Positions 5,715 to 6,147 of a stretch of 6,147 bases of DNA are shown piece after piece. This DNA is from Clostridia bacterium (GTDB lineage Bacteria > Bacillota > Clostridia > Saccharofermentanales > Saccharofermentanaceae), in NCBI GenBank assembly GCA_017881645.1, contig JADGQQ010000035.1, forward strand, positions 1 to 6,147, written 5' to 3'. How positions within the stretch are numbered: the first letter of the stretch is position 1; the number at the start of each line of letters is the position of its first letter. The position numbers and the translations under genes are program-made. A model generated the notes under the pieces. The model made no database searches, was not told where the DNA came from, and was given only the letters and a program-made list of their open reading frames with translations.

Positions 5715-6147
5715 GAATCCGATAGGACGAGTCCATTCCATCGAAACTCTGGGCGCATTGGATGGCCCGGGGCTTCGCTATATTGTTTTTCTCCAGGGCT
5801 GTCCGCTTCGATGCAGGTACTGCCATAATCCCGATTCATGGGAAACAGATACGGGGACTCTGACAACTGTCGATGAACAGGTGGATGACATTCTGCGATA
5901 TAAGAGTTATCTGACCGGCGGAGTAACCATATCCGGAGGAGAGCCTCTGTTTCAGGCGGATTTCGTTGCCGCACTCATTCATGCCTGTCATGAACGGGGG
6001 GGACTGCACTGCGCAGTCGACACCTCCGGTGCCATGGATCCGGCATCCGTCTCCAACGCTGTGGATGCAGCGGATCTGATTCTTCTGGACATCAAGGCCT
6101 TCGATGATCAGACAGCTCTGTCTCTCTGCGGCACTAATACGAAAAAT
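5701..6147 (+). CDS. pflA: Pyruvate formate-lyase-activating enzyme, N-terminal part (partial)
   Basis: This radical SAM enzyme uses a [4Fe-4S] cluster and S-adenosylmethionine to generate the glycyl radical on PflB (Gly711 here). The first 149 codons are present; the gene runs off the right edge, and E. coli PflA has 246 residues. Visible motifs are GRVHSIETLGALDGPG (9-24), the cluster motif CPLRCRYC (Cys34, Cys38, Cys41; CX3CX2C), the SAM-binding GGEP (79-82), DTSG (107-110) and LLDIK (128-132). The start at 5701 is forced: the frame has a TAG at 5677-5679, and ATG 5701 is the only ATG, GTG or TTG before the conserved GRVHS. It overlaps the pflB end by 14 nt. No good Shine-Dalgarno site precedes it, only a weak AGAAGTGG some 13 nt upstream. 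Translation is thus probably coupled to pflB, which would keep the activase well below its abundant substrate. No extra ferredoxin-like cysteine cluster is seen in the visible part, as expected for PflA. Confidence 0.96.
   Translation, partial: MQDCKNPIGRVHSIETLGALDGPGLRYIVFLQGCPLRCRYCHNPDSWETDTGTLTTVDEQVDDILRYKSYLTGGVTISGGEPLFQADFVAALIHACHERGGLHCAVDTSGAMDPASVSNAVDAADLILLDIKAFDDQTALSLCGTNTKN

Overview
The window looks like chromosomal core metabolism from a fermentative Bacillota, probably an anaerobic Clostridia- or Erysipelotrichia-like organism. Three things point that way: a pyruvate kinase with the extra C-terminal PEP-utiliser-type domain typical of Firmicutes, an oxygen-sensitive pyruvate formate-lyase with its activase, and clear Shine-Dalgarno sites. 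Base composition is roughly balanced by eye. I cannot name the genus from sequence alone.

Layout. The left part is on the minus strand. It holds the N-terminal 111 codons of an unrecognised membrane-anchored or secreted Thr/Pro-rich protein (1-333, running off the left edge), with its own promoter at 409-437. Upstream of it is pyruvate kinase (540-2303). A 245-bp divergent intergenic region (2304-2548) carries back-to-back candidate promoters for pyruvate kinase (minus) and for mntP, a six-helix Mn(II) exporter (plus, 2549-3181). A strong intrinsic terminator at 3315-3351 ends the mntP transcript. An A+T-rich promoter region then leads into pflB (3504-5714), which overlaps by 14 nt the start of pflA (5701 onward, cut by the right edge after 149 codons).

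How the genes fit together. Pyruvate kinase makes pyruvate and ATP from phosphoenolpyruvate. PflB splits pyruvate with CoA into acetyl-CoA and formate without NADH production, and PflA installs the glycyl radical that PflB needs. The window therefore covers the pyruvate node of anaerobic mixed-acid fermentation. MntP sets intracellular manganese; its link to pyruvate kinase, a divalent-metal-dependent enzyme, is only suggestive.

I found no mobile element, CRISPR array, tRNA, rRNA or clear new system. The points most worth a second look are the retained histidine in the extra pyruvate kinase domain, an attenuator-like leader in front of pyruvate kinase, the structured tail behind mntP, the coupled pflB/pflA junction and the unknown Thr/Pro-rich protein.
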